Part shown: positions 1-10,319 of the stretch, one piece after another
Layout: every line of letters starts with the position of its first letter
Numbering within the stretch: position 1 is the stretch's first letter
NCBI GenBank assembly: GCA_031308135.1
Contig: JAHLJT010009355.1
Location: forward strand, 3,595,217 to 3,659,216
Length of the DNA: 64,000 nucleotides
DNA from: Acheta domesticus
Taxonomy: Eukaryota > Arthropoda > Insecta > Orthoptera > Gryllidae
Direction: 5' to 3'
Position numbers and translations under genes: made by a program
The notes under the pieces: model-generated
Told to the model about the DNA's origin: nothing
Seen by the model: only the letters and a program-made list of their open reading frames with translations
Database searches by the model: none

Positions 1-548
1 TTAGGTGAATACACACAAAACGTTTTTTGGTCGTTGGCCTGTGTAATGTTTAAGATCATGAACAGAACATGCTCGCAGAACATGATATAGATCTAGCAGT
101 CATTACGGAAACTCACTTAGCACCTACAGCAAATTTTCCAGTTCCAGGTTACAAAGTTTATCGATAGGATCGCCCATCTTCGAAAACGTCTGGTGGAGTG
201 CCAATAATTATCAAAAAGAATCTTCCTCATGACCAAGATCCACCGGCATTCACCTCCAATCTACAAAATATTGCAGTTTTCTTAAGGGACAAAACCTCGC
301 CTCTTACAATGACGGCAGTGTAGAAACCACCCAATATTCCGCTAAATTCGAATCTACTACAAAAACTCTTTGCACATCCAACCCCCGCGATAGCAATAGG
401 TTTCAGTGGTAAACGTTGAGCTTGGAGATCTAGAGGGAACTCGCCGAACGGAAAAGCTGTTAAATTTTGCACTGAACGAGAATTGTAATACAATAGCCCC
501 TCTGCAACCTATCCATTTAATCAATGCGTATACTAGACATTATAGTAA
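1..548 (+). mobile_element. Jockey-type LINE, endonuclease fragment (5' part)
   Basis: The + strand encodes pieces of the AP-type endonuclease of a Jockey-clade non-LTR retrotransposon, the domain that nicks target DNA before reverse transcription. The frame reads DIDLAVITETHL at about 84-119, the usual Jockey N-terminal catalytic motif, then FPVPGYKVYR, and after frameshifts KLLNFALNENCNTIAPLQP at 457-513. In-frame stops (after YKVYR near 165) and frameshifts show it is dead. The element runs off the left edge of the window, and a MITE interrupts it at 549. Family assignment is from motif recognition, not a search; the endonuclease identity is fairly secure, the exact clade less so. Confidence 0.72.
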
Positions 549-935
549 GGGGGCGTCCATAAATTACGTAACGCAAATTTCGAGTATTTTCAATACCCCC
601 CTCCCCCTTGTAACGCATTTCCCTAGCTCAATGTAACGCTTCGCTTCAGATTGATGGTTACAGCCGTGCCTGTCTCCTCGGACTCTTCACGCTGGTTTGT
701 GTCTTGGGTTTTCTATCTCCCTTTTCTATGAACCCTCTCCCCCGTACAGGGACGGGGATTGGGATTCAGGGTGGTGAAAGAGGGGTTATTTCGTTGCGGG
801 TTTTTGCGAGGAGGGACGGGGAAGGAAGTTTACCTGTTCTTCTTGAGACGGCGGGGTATATCTATGTAACACAGTGTAACGCTAACTCAGACCCCTTCCC
901 TACCTTTTAGCGTTACGTAATTTAGGGATGACCCC
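549..935. mobile_element. MITE with ~28-bp terminal inverted repeats, nested in the Jockey fragment
   Basis: The left end reads GGGGGCGTCCATAAATTACG and continues TAACGC; the reverse complement of the right end reads GGGGTCATCCCTAAATTACG and continues TAACGC, giving terminal inverted repeats of about 26-28 bp. The interior is about 330 bp and has no credible transposase. Similar flanks (TAGTAA on the left, TAAGTAA on the right) may be remnants of a target duplication. Jockey endonuclease coding resumes after it, so it inserted into an existing retrotransposon copy. The superfamily was not determined. Confidence 0.75.
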
Positions 936-1290
936 TAAGTAAACAATTTAACGATCCAATATATCAATGCTCTGTAACAGAAACAAATTCGGATCATTCC
1001 CAGTCCTCATTACAGTCAATAATAATCCGTCCACCCCCAAGGACTCGGAAGCTACCCCAAAATTATTAACTGGCAAATCTTGAATTCGCTCACTTGTATT
1101 CTCCCCCCTCAATCAGCCTCTTTTCGGATAAACAACGCACAAATAGAGGAGGCGAATCCTACGATACAACAACTACAGCAATTAACAATGCAATCCGGTC
1201 ACCTTTTGGGCGCACTCTCTTCATTCTTGAAAATTAAGTGTCGAAATGGGAAATTGGAATTTCCCGCGTTCCGTTTGGGACGGTGACACT
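936..1290 (+). mobile_element. Jockey-type LINE, endonuclease C-terminal part (continuation)
   Basis: This resumes the fragment broken by the MITE. The catalytic SDH motif is visible at 989-997, followed one frame away by FPVLITVNNNP, the usual order in Jockey endonucleases (SDH then PV-L). Downstream residues such as IEEANPTIQQLQQ resemble the linker between endonuclease and reverse transcriptase. Frameshifts and a stop near 1080 confirm decay. No reverse transcriptase follows; similarity ends before the family A repeat at 1384. Confidence 0.62.
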
Positions 1291-1383
1291 CCGATGGCAA
1301 TGTAATTTAAGAAGTGCTTGGATGCAGTCATTAGAATCTTGAAAAAACTATTACGTTTAAGATTATTATAGCATTAAATTTAT

Positions 1384-1760
1384 ACTAGCAAAACCCGGCA
1401 GACGTTGTTCTGCCCTTCATCTCCCTTTTTACCCTCCCATTTCCCTTTGTCACTGTCTCTCCCTTCTTCCCTCACCCTGTCCCTGGCTGTCTGTCTCTGT
1501 CTCTGCCGTTCTCTGACCCTCTCATTCACATTTACTAGCAGATTCTGCACGTCTCTTACCAAGTGAGGTAATATCGCGAAGGGCCGGACCAACAAAAATG
1601 TAATAGAATGTTCGAGAAGAACATTTAGTTTTGTTCTACAGTGCCATGTAGTGGAGTTACAATAGAATTATCAGCATATAAACCTTCTGAGTGGAAAAAC
1701 GTAGAAGTGCCAACTTTCATGGAGATCGGTCATATGGTGGGTATATATATAGTGACGTCA
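1384..1760 (+). repeat. Dispersed repeat family A, copy 1
   Basis: It begins with ACTAGCAAAACCCGGCAGAC and a pyrimidine-rich stretch, and ends with the block around GCCAACTTTCATGGA at about 1710. The same blocks occur in the same order, inverted, at 4370-4798. The two copies form an inverted pair about 3.4 kb apart. No coding potential was seen. It could be an end of an unidentified retroelement; the family was not named. Confidence 0.65.
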
Positions 1761-2327
1761 TGAGATAAGGAAGAACACAGACATGGAGATTGCTGTACAT
1801 ATTTATTTACAATAGTTTATTACAGTATGTACCCTCCTAAGGAACAATCCTAAGGAACTCTGCTCTCCACAGCACACCGACTCCTGAGACGAGCCGCCTC
1901 AGTATCGGCCAAGAGAACCCCAGCACGCTTCACTAGCGCCGCCCGTGGTCTCTTGTCCCGTGACGAAAAGCCACGCCTCGCAAGACGCTGCTCGCTATCA
2001 CCTCCGCACATCACTACGGTCAACCTCGAATGCCATGGAAGCTTATTCCACCCGCCTCCCTTGCGAGGCATCACGTGACCGACCTCCCCCGCACAAAGCG
2101 TCATTTCCTCTCGAGATTTGGGCCGGCTGCAGATGGAGCCTGCCGTCCATCTGCAGACGATTTGTCTTCACACCTCACTTGTGCGAACGGACAGCCGCCT
2201 TCTCAAACACGCCCCCAACTGAGAGACCCCCGAGAGGCCCCGGGGGTCCGGCCACCGCCAGCGCGGCACGAGAGGACCAACCCCTCCCACTTGCACTTGT
2301 GCGGTCGGTCGAGCCCAGTGCCATGAC
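1761..2327. other. GC-rich unassigned stretch
   Basis: This stretch is CpG- and GC-rich from about 1850 with open frames on both strands caused by composition. No domain was recognised. It ends in GCTACA just before a TA tract, which could be an LTR terminus. Confidence 0.3.
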
Positions 2328-2333
2328 GCTACA

Positions 2334-2382
<49 letters not shown>

Positions 2383-2385
2383 AGC
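2328..2385. repeat. (TA)n microsatellite bounded by GCTACA and TGTAGC
   Basis: A TA tract of about 43 bp is flanked by inverted 9-mers, GCTACAATA at 2328-2336 and TATTGTAGC at 2377-2385. The flanks resemble the 3' end (..GCTACA) and 5' end (TGTAGC..) of LTRs abutting a TA-rich target, but matching far ends were not found. Confidence 0.6.
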
Positions 2386-2815
2386 ATTTGCCAGAATGCC
2401 ACACGATAGCCACCCACGCACCTAGGAAGAGAGAGACGCGTGATATAAAAATAAGCGTAAGAACGAATACAATAGGAAGCAGCGCGGCCTAGTAACGTGT
2501 GCGCGAAGCTACGACGCGGACTTCCCAACTATTGAGAACGGGAAGGGGTGGACGAGAGGGGCGTGAGGCACTACCACCCCTCCAAGAGAGAGGAGACGGG
2601 AGGGCAAGTCGTTTTCCTTCTTCTTGGTCGAGACGTCGGAAAGAGCGGACGTGTGGCGTAATAGTGGTAGGAGTGCTTATGAGCAGGAGCCATCTTGGCG
2701 AGTTCGTAGGGAGGTACCGTTCATTATATATATCGTGGGAACCCTTGGGGATCGTTTATATCGTGGGAACCCTTGGAAAAACGCAGAGAGAAATCGCGTC
2801 TTTGTACGTTATTGA
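2386..2815. other. Unassigned stretch with a short tandem duplication
   Basis: No gene was recognised. A perfect 20-nt direct repeat, TATATCGTGGGAACCCTTGG, occurs at 2729-2748 and 2757-2776 (28-nt period). Confidence 0.5.
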
Positions 2816-2819
2816 AAGC

Positions 2820-3318
2820 AATAAGGTGTGATCGTCCTTGGGGTGAAGTTCGGGCAAGACTATCAAAACCAACATACGTCGCGCGGAAAGATCATGGCTT
2901 CAAAATTCGGCAAAGAAAACAGAGAAAACAGGTGTAGGTAAATTCTCATTTATTAATAGAACCATACAAAATTGGAACAAATTACTTGCAGCAGTGATAG
3001 AGACTTTCCCTCAGAATGTCAAAAAGTTTAAAATTAGATTAAATAAATTGTAATTTTTTTAGAATATGTTTACTTTAAAATTATTTTTTGGATTATTCTT
3101 GTTATTTTATATTAAGGTTATATTTAGCATAGGGTTAATACATTAATTTTATAAAATTGTATTCAGTAATGTTGTTTGATGTTCATTTTGTGTACTGTTG
3201 TATTATGTAGTGGTTTGATGTTTGTTTTATGTAGATTAATTAATTAGAAAACGCTACCACCGGAATTATTTCATGTATCCTACGTAGCGAAATAAATATT
3301 CTATTCTATTCTATTAAT
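2820..3318 (+). mobile_element. Non-LTR retrotransposon 3' end (CR1/L2-like) with TTCTA tail
   Basis: The + strand frame ends with FSFINRTIQNWNKL and, after IETFPQNVKKFKIRLNKL, a stop at 3051-3053. This is the typical extreme C-terminus of reverse transcriptase ORFs in CR1/L2-like insect LINEs (R-W-N-L-P, then F-K-R-L). An AT-rich 3' UTR follows, ending in AAATAAATATTCTATTCTAT and further TTCTA units, the expected short tandem tail. The copy is strongly 5' truncated; reverse transcriptase motifs are absent. The clade is inferred from the C-terminal pattern only. Confidence 0.65.
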
Positions 3319-4369
3319 TAAGACGGTAACATCAAAGTTTTTCTGGACGTAATAGTAAAGGTAAACGTAACTCAAAAGAGAACTGGAAGGTGATTATTAG
3401 AGGGGAGAGATTCGAGTGAAGTTAACACCGAGAACGTCGTGAGGTTCGAACGAGAATAACGCGAGAGGACTGTGCAAAACGCGTCGGGGCGTCGCGACCG
3501 AAGAGCGACGAAGAAAAGAATTTGGATATTTCTTTGTCGAAAGAGGCGAGGAACTGGCGGCGGGAGAGTTCGGCGCGGGACCGGCAGCAGGGCGTAAGAA
3601 GACGTGGTAGAACGGGAGACGGGAGGCAGCTTCCAGCGACTCGGAGGAGGCCGCAGGCAACCCGAAACGAGCCAAGGTCGAAGGCGCCACGCAGCAGCTG
3701 CGGTCCGAGGTAGCTGCGATTTCAACAAGGTAATCGCGGATCGAGGACTATACGAACGCGAAGTTAAAGCGACGGGTGCGCGAACAGTACCGCAGATAAC
3801 TTTCTGCAGCTCTCAAATAACTTATTTAAACTGTGTTAAGTGGAGGTCCGAAAGCAAGTGAGAAATCATAGCTCGTGTCTTTGTAACGCAATTCATTCTC
3901 AATAGGAGCAGTACACGACTGTCCCATTTATTGTAAATAAATTTAAGAAAATATATCTATTTAAATTGGGGCAACATGAATATTTTAGTTGTGATCAAGG
4001 AATTTAATTAAAAGGCAAGGCCGACTAACGGTAATTTAGAAGTACTTGATAAGCTTCATGTATTTGGTTAAACCAGGCCTGGCAAAACAAAGTTAAGGTG
4101 AAATTATGCAGAGAAAGTCATGTTATTTGAGAAGTGAATTTATTATTTCATGCGTGATGTAAATTTGGTATCAGAATATACGCATAATTCTACTAATTTC
4201 TGTGTCTTGGGGTACGCTTACTCACCCAAAAGATCCCGCCCCCTGAGATCACAAAGCTCATACGAGCATTCTTTCTACCGCCCCCTTTTTCAGCTGGTGG
4301 ATGGTGCGAGCGGTCGAAGAGAAGAGCGACGCTGGTAGTCGAAGGTTGTGAGAGGAAGGCGGGTCAGAA
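3319..4369. other. Unassigned stretch between the family A copies
   Basis: From 3400 to 3780 it is GC-rich and purine-rich with short open frames on both strands; from 3800 it is AT-rich. AACAAGGTAATC near 3723 resembles a splice donor, but no supporting exon was identified. Confidence 0.3.
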
Positions 4370-4562
4370 TACGCATACTTACTGTATGATAAATTCCATG
4401 AAAGTTGGCATTTCTAGGTGTTTTTCGCCCAGAAGATTTATGTGCTGTTAATTATGTTCTATTGCGTCAAGAAAGGTTCCATTAATTATAGACAATCAGA
4501 TCATGTGATAATAAAATATATTTAATACAAAGTTGAAGAAAAACGAAGTTGGAGTTTTACAG

Positions 4563-4615
4563 GTTGGAGTTTCACAACGTCTCGGAGATATTTTGTCTCC
4601 ATCATCAGGTACATT
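4563..4615 (-). ncRNA. Degenerate hammerhead-like ribozyme motif
   Basis: On the - strand the conserved core CTGATGA (4602-4608) is followed by a 5-bp stem, GGAGA/TCTCC, with a 7-nt loop, then GAGACGTTGTGAAAC. A functional hammerhead needs GAAA right after stem II; here it is GAGA. Penelope-like elements carry minimal hammerheads of this layout in their terminal repeats. The motif is short, so chance or a decayed, inactive copy is possible. Confidence 0.35.
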
Positions 4616-4654
4616 TTGGCTTTTATTAAATATAAGTTTTACGTTTGTGAATAG

Positions 4655-4697
4655 TAAGTAAAACAAACGAATTAATTTGATTCGTTTGTTTTACTTA
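4655..4697. repeat. Perfect 18-bp palindrome with 7-nt spacer
   Basis: TAAGTAAAACAAACGAAT (4655-4672) is the exact reverse complement of 4680-4697. It lies within the extra segment of family A copy 2. Confidence 0.9.
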
Positions 4698-4798
4698 GAG
4701 ATTTTTCCTTTACAGAGAGAGACAGACAGAGAGGAAGGGAGATGGAAGGGGAAAGAGAGAGATGAAGGGCAGAACAATATCTGCCGGGTTCCACTAGT

Positions 4799-5129
4799 CT
4801 ATTCTAAATTGCGTCACTAAATTGAGTTAAAAGTGACAACTAACAGATCATTTCACTTTGCATAAGGTGCGGGAATGACGAATAATGCGTATAGAAACGA
4901 GTAGTTTTGATGAAGATAACAGAACATTTAATTATTACATTTTTCTGTTCATTTGCATTTTTTGCGAGCGGTATCAAGAATGCGTGAACCACACGAATCA
5001 GCGGTCACTGCTGCAGCGCCGCGCTGATAACAGACGGCGATCATGATGGCCGCGTTTGTTCGCGTTAATAGAAACTAATAATTTTATTTGCGGCTAAAAT
5101 ACGCATCGCGCTTCGTTGGTAGTACGACG
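4799..5129. other. Unassigned stretch
   Basis: AT-rich with a short GC-rich patch near 5000-5060. No gene or repeat was recognised. Confidence 0.4.
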
Positions 5130-5608
5130 TAGTGGTGCGACATCGGCAACAAAACCTCGATGTTGCCAAATGTTAATAAAACATCGACCAAAAACCATCG
5201 CTGTTTTAAAGCTGGTTTAGTTATCTCAAAATTGAATTCGTGCGCAACAAAATTGAATTTGACAGTGGCCGTGTATATTAATTCATAATTAAAATTGAAT
5301 TCAAAGTAAACTTATAACCCGTCTCCCCATGCAAAAAGAAGTGCAATGAAAGGCGAAGGAAATACAAGATCATCAGTATCATCGAGGACGAGGGATAGTG
5401 TGCTAGATGAAAGGAGGACAAAGTTATTTATTATTTCACATTTTAACTTTCACAAAATTGCGATTATATAAATTCTTTATCTATAAATAAAACATAAAAA
5501 GGGAAAAACTATGAGCACAAAACATCAATGTTCAAAAAACATCGCTTTGAATACATCGATGTTTGAAACCGACGTTTTCAAACCATCGACATTGATGTCG
5601 CATGCCTA
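5130..5608. mobile_element. hAT-like MITE (CATCGATG-rich)
   Basis: The left end TAGTGGTGCGACATC matches the reverse complement of the right end, TAGGCATGCGACATC. Internal subterminal regions are rich in ATCGATG-like motifs in both orientations. There is no transposase. A related fragment lies at 46700-46826. No clear 8-bp target duplication remains (GTACGACG left, TGGTCCGA right), so the superfamily call rests on end sequence style only. Confidence 0.55.
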
Positions 5609-5759
5609 TGGTCCGATTAAAGGAAGTTGGTGACTGACAGTTGCGAATAGAAGGGAGCTACGTTGACAGTTTCCGCAACACTGAGCACGAGCTTTCGGGA
5701 ACACTACAATAAACACTTGAAATGCATGTTTATTAAAGTAACGAAATGAATCGTTGATA

Positions 5760-6060
5760 TTGCGTGCAGCTGCAGAAGCGCGAGTGTCGTGCTGCGTGGG
5801 CGAGGCGTCCGCTGCCTATCGACGCGTCCGCCGCCGCCGCCGCCCCGATGCCCCATGCATGTTTCAGCGCCCGAGTTCACACACGCCCCATGCAACTTTA
5901 ATCCGCCCGCCCCCGCCCCCGCTTCCGGCTCCTTCCGGCCCCTTCCGGCCCCGCCCGCCCGCCCGTCTCAGCTGCGGCAGATTGACAGCCGGCGCTTCAT
6001 TGTTCAGCGGAGCGGGGAAGGGGGCGGGGGCGGGCGACAAATGAATCAATAAGGAGGTCT
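5760..6060. promoter_or_regulatory. CpG island with GC boxes
   Basis: A dense CpG region with several GGGCGGGG/CCCCGCCC boxes and CCTTCCGGCC repeats. It contrasts sharply with its AT-rich surroundings. No start codon with a convincing exon was identified; the promoter role is inferred from composition. Confidence 0.4.
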
Positions 6061-6084
6061 TGTGCCTCAGACTGTGACACCGCT

Positions 6085-6425
6085 CCTCCCCCCTCTTCCC
6101 CCTCCCACTTCCTCTTCTTGCCTCTGGCTCGTCCTTTTCTTCTTCTTCCTCTTCTTTCTCATCTCCCTCTTCACCTTCCTCCTCTTGCCTCTGGCTCGTC
6201 CTTTTCTTCTTCTCCTTCTTCTTCTCCTTCTTCTTCACCATCTTCTTCCTCATCCCCCTCTTCACCTTTCTCCTCTTGCCTCTGGTTCGTCCTTTTCTTC
6301 TTCTTTCTTCTTCTCCTTCTTCACCATCTTCTTCCTCTACTTCTCATTCTCCTCCTCTTCTTCCTTCGTCTTCTCCATCTTCATCTTCCTTCTGTTACAT
6401 GATTTTCTTCTTGTTCTCCTCCTTA
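6085..6425. repeat. Pyrimidine-rich minisatellite
   Basis: Imperfect tandem units begin with CTCTTGCCTCTGG followed by TTTTCTTCTTC runs (about 6113, 6181 and 6272). Long open frames here reflect low complexity, not a gene. Confidence 0.85.
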
Positions 6426-6469
6426 CGTGTTTTTAATATTTTATTGCTACATGATTCTTAATATAATGA

Positions 6470-7070
6470 CAAACCACCATGTATCTCATTATATTGTCCT
6501 TCCAGTCATTTAATAAACTCATAATGGTTCACCAGTGTGTGAAATCTCAAACCTTTTTGAAGATTTCATCAGTTTTACCAAATTAAAGTTAGCATTATAT
6601 TCAAAATATAATTAATTAAATTTACTTTTGAAAGTTATATTAAAAGTATAAATGATGCAAAATTTTGTAACACATACTATGCTCATTTTCCGGAAATTTC
6701 TCGAGTAAATGTCAATGCTGTTCCGATACGGCACTTTCTATGGAATGAAATAATAATTACTCTGCTTTCTTTTTGACAATAGTTGAAAAAACGTATGAGA
6801 TATTTGTTATAACCAATACTATTGTAACGATTAAAATGATGGACTTGAAAAACCTATTTCATTTTTACTAAACGTCCAATCATACGAATAAAAATGTAAT
6901 ATATTCTTATTCTTCACAGATTTTACTTTGTAATTCTAACTGGCAGTATCCGATTCAATTCGCAGATCAGTATCAAGGACCTACAGTTTCTGAAATCTGA
7001 CTACATAACATGTAGAAAGAGTAATTTACTACATATTAAAACAAAATTTATGTACTTTTTTGCATCAAGG
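6470..7070. other. AT-rich unassigned stretch
   Basis: No gene, RNA or repeat was recognised. Confidence 0.4.
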
Positions 7071-7074
7071 CCCC

Positions 7075-7187
7075 ACTACACGAGTTTTTCTGTCGAAAAA
7101 TCCCCGTTTTTTGCCGCAGCAATACATAACTTCCCCCATATATTACTCCATATATACGTATACAAGAAAGTAAAAATTCACATCCCC
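7075..7187 (+). repeat. Module C (hairpin end module), isolated copy
   Basis: It contains GCAATACATAACTT and ends in AAGAAAGTAAAAA after a TATATACGTATA spacer, matching the hairpin module seen beside family B copies (for example 14045-14116 and 25510-25590). No B core adjoins it here. Confidence 0.6.
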
Positions 7188-7189
7188 TT

Positions 7190-9490
7190 ATAGGACAGAT
7201 TGACTTTCAACTGTAGCCTATGCTTTTTCGTGATTACACATTTCTTTGACGCGTAACTTATTAACATTGCTTACATGACTCGTTAACCATTACATGACAC
7301 ATTAACGTCTGGTGTCGTGTTGTGTTTCGTTTTCTTACTACTACCTGTTAACACAGATTTCATTACCTCCAATTTATATTTTGAATGATGTGTATTATGT
7401 AATCCATATTAGAAGATGATATTACACATCTTTTAAATTCCAGATTACTTTTACAATGTTAGAAACCGTAATGAATACTCATTATGACTCGTGAACTGCA
7501 ATGTCTAATCTAAACGTGCTTTTCACTAAGTAAGAAGTTCACGTCAAGATGATTTCGCATTTTGTGAATATCAACGGAATTCCCCCTCTCTGGATTCTAG
7601 TTATCAAGTTGCTGTCAACCTATTTCCTCTTACTCATATTCTTCGAAAATCATATTTTAAAATAACGTTTCAAATAGATTTGCGTGGTTTGAAATTCAGT
7701 ATATCGAATAAACACTTTAATTTTCTTGATATATTCAGATTTTGTCCTCTTAAATTAATTCTTGTTGAAATTGGCAAGTGAGAAAAAAATAGTAATTTTC
7801 CAGAATAAAAATTATTAAAATTGAATTAATAAATTATTTTTTTATTGTGAAAGATCACTACTTTTTACATATTCACATGGATTTCCACATTACTTTTGAG
7901 TTACCACAGAGTTTATTCTTTTTAAAAATCGCTGGAGTTGCTTAGAATTCGAGAATAAAAATAATTTAAAAAATGAAATTGGAATTTATTTCTTCTTTAT
8001 ATATTAATTTATTATGAACACCTCCTCGAAATTTAAGAATTTAATTTTTTCATCGCTTTCTGTGCAGGGTTATAGTTCGTTGGCTTTCTTTCAACATACT
8101 TTTCATCAAAGGCCTTCTTTTATGTGCATGTCCTCTTTGCTTTCAAGAAAGGCTTTGTAAACCCTTTGCCCGAGGTCTCTCTGAGCGCTTCATTCTTTCA
8201 TTATTATTTGAACACAGATAACTCAGCTCATCACATAAAGCCTTAACGTTAATTTATTTCGGTTTGTTACTAAAAAATTAAGCTGCCTTGTCTAGAAGCG
8301 AGTTGAGATTCTTATTTTCTCACCAAACAATTTGCTGATGAACTTTCTGAAACATACTCATTACTTTTGCGCAAATTTAATGGTGAAGCAAGAAAATCTT
8401 GTACTCTGACAATTTTTTCTAGTGGTTCGTTTAAATTTTTTTTCAAAAATTCGTATTTCTTGTGATTATATCACTTCGAAAGACACTTGTTTTAATTCCC
8501 GCACTCGTTGGTATATTAATATTTTACATTTTGAAGGTGACATTTTTGTCCGAGTATGGTTATCAATGCTTATAAAGCGATGACAAAAATAATTACAGTA
8601 GTGTGCAAATCGTGCGGGACGAACGATTAAATTTTAATTGTATGCATTTGTTACTGTATGTATAATACAGTTTGAAGCTTACTGTATATTGGTAACTAAT
8701 GTGGCCTACTTTTGCTGTAATGAATACAATAAGTATTATTTCTTTCTGTTTTAGAATATGGGAGCTGCCAGTTCTGTAACTTTAAGAGAAGACGGAAGCG
8801 CAAGATAGAATTTTGGCATCTTCATTACTAGCAATGACGCACGGAAACTAAGCTAATCAATTCTTTGAAAACAGAAATAAATTGCGGGTTTAAATGAAAG
8901 GTAAGGACATACATAAAGAATGAAAACAAAATAACTATAAGCATTGGAAATTGAAGCATAAAGTTGCATATACATAACCAGATCTACAGAGCAACCAAGC
9001 AATGAAGTTGATGAAGAATGAATTTTAAAACAAGAAATCGTCAGAAGTAAAATAAATATTCTCGAGACGAAAATGAACAGACTACAAGGCGAAGGGAAAA
9101 AGATCGCTCTTTAAAAGACGACGTCGTCAGAGGGAAAAGAAAAGTGTACTCTGAGCCATTCAAAACCTGTACAATGGAGCAACTAATTACATTAAGGAAC
9201 AAGACGGTAAACTTCATTAAAATCTGTTTTTGAGGGACCCCGGTGGTGGGAGTTCCGAATGGAAGTGGTTTTTCCTCTTAGACTTCGGATTTGTGATCTC
9301 CAGCATTTTGAGCAGGAGAACAAATTCTCGTGTGCAGGTTGTGAGACAGTAGAATGTAAAACAACGAGTGGTGTGGCAGCTTTTACTCGTGACGTATTCA
9401 CCGAGTGTCAGTCAGAGCTTCTCATCTGCGTTACATTCCCTTACGTCCGTCCGTCCATCCCTCTTCTCCTGGCACCCTTCCCAACAATAT
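7190..9490. other. AT-rich unassigned stretch
   Basis: About 2.3 kb without a convincing open frame, RNA gene or repeat. Confidence 0.4.
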
Positions 9491-9498
9491 TTACTATT

Positions 9499-10010
9499 GT
9501 TATTATTATTATTATTATTATTCCTCTATATCACGACTAAAGATGTTATGTGTCGGCTGAATATAAAATCTACTCCAGGTTGCAACCAGCTACCTACGGA
9601 GTAGATCTAGGGACTGTCGGTGCCTCTACAATACTTTGCGCAGAATGTGGGCTGTTCGAAATAAAGCGATTTATTGCACTTCCCATTCTTTTGAATGACC
9701 TGGGAGTTAGGACAAATTCTTACACAAATTTTGCGGAACAAATCTCAGAGCTCCGGTAACTATCGGGACGACCTGTGCTTTTACGCCCCACATTCGGCTG
9801 ATCCCGATTTCCAAATTCTTGTATTTAAGACGTTTCTCTGCCTCCTTGGTAACGACGTTTTGATCGCAAGGTACAGCTTCGATAAGTAACCATCGATAAG
9901 TAAACACGATTTGTTCTCCAAATCCCGGATGACTATATCCGGTTTGTTTGCTGCTATCGTGCGATCAGTTTGAATTTGTTGGTCGTACAATATCGTACAC
10001 AATCCAACAG
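9499..10010 (-). mobile_element. R2/NeSL-like LINE, C-terminal nuclease region and 3' end
   Basis: On the - strand the frame reads TDRTIAANKPDIVIRDLENK then LLID, and in a second frame VVTKEAEKRLKYKNLEIGIS and VVPIVTGALRF. This is the conserved C-terminus of LINEs with a restriction-enzyme-like endonuclease, where PD followed about 12 residues later by D forms part of the active site. A frameshift separates the two halves. A 3' UTR follows and ends in an (AAT)n tail (9499-9522 on the + strand). The copy is 5' truncated. A shorter copy of the same 3' end lies at 27657-27860. Confidence 0.68.
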
Positions 10011-10012
10011 AC

Positions 10013-10073
<61 letters not shown>

Positions 10074-10225
10074 AGTCGCATCAACATCTAGGTGATTAGC
10101 GACCACTATTGGGTTTGACGTGGCAACTGTGAAGATGACATGATGGTGATGATAGAGGGCGAAAAGACGAACGCAAATACAACCATGCCCGAGGCGGGAC
10201 TCGACTCGGCGATCCTTGGGTGCGA
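10010..10225 (-). mobile_element. tRNA-derived SINE (family F), with (TAA)n tail
   Basis: On the - strand a Pol III B-box-like GTCGAGTCCCGCC lies in a tRNA-like context near 10200, then a body of about 110 bp ending GTCGCTAATCACCTAG and GATGTTGATGCGAC, then (TAA)n (10010-10072). A second copy with the same B box and tail is at 46845-47045. The tail resembles the 3' end of the I-type LINE at 47168-50482. Confidence 0.6.
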
Positions 10226-10319
10226 CATCACCACGACACTACAGCTTTACAATACAACCTTTGGAACAGCCCTAAACGCCCCTACAGTCCTAAATGATCT
10301 ATTCCTGAGCAGAAATGCA

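Larger units (their letters stand above)
4370..4798 (-). repeat. Dispersed repeat family A, copy 2 (inverted, with insertion)
   Basis: Read on the - strand it starts ACTAGTGGAACCCGGCAGAT, has the pyrimidine-rich block, and ends with the block around GCCAACTTTCATGGA, matching copy 1 at 1384-1760. Between the shared blocks about 240 bp are present that copy 1 lacks (roughly 4480-4715). That extra segment holds a hammerhead-like motif and an 18-bp palindrome, so it may be a separate insertion. Confidence 0.65.

Noticed and set aside
3460..3860. Possible LTR-retrotransposon leader with TGGAGGTCC as primer-binding-like sequence
   Set aside because: No LTR pair or gag-pol sequence was found around it.
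6062..6436. Long + strand frames rich in Leu/Ser/Phe and - strand Lys/Glu frames
   Set aside because: They are translations of a CTT/CCT pyrimidine minisatellite; no non-repetitive coding sequence is attached.
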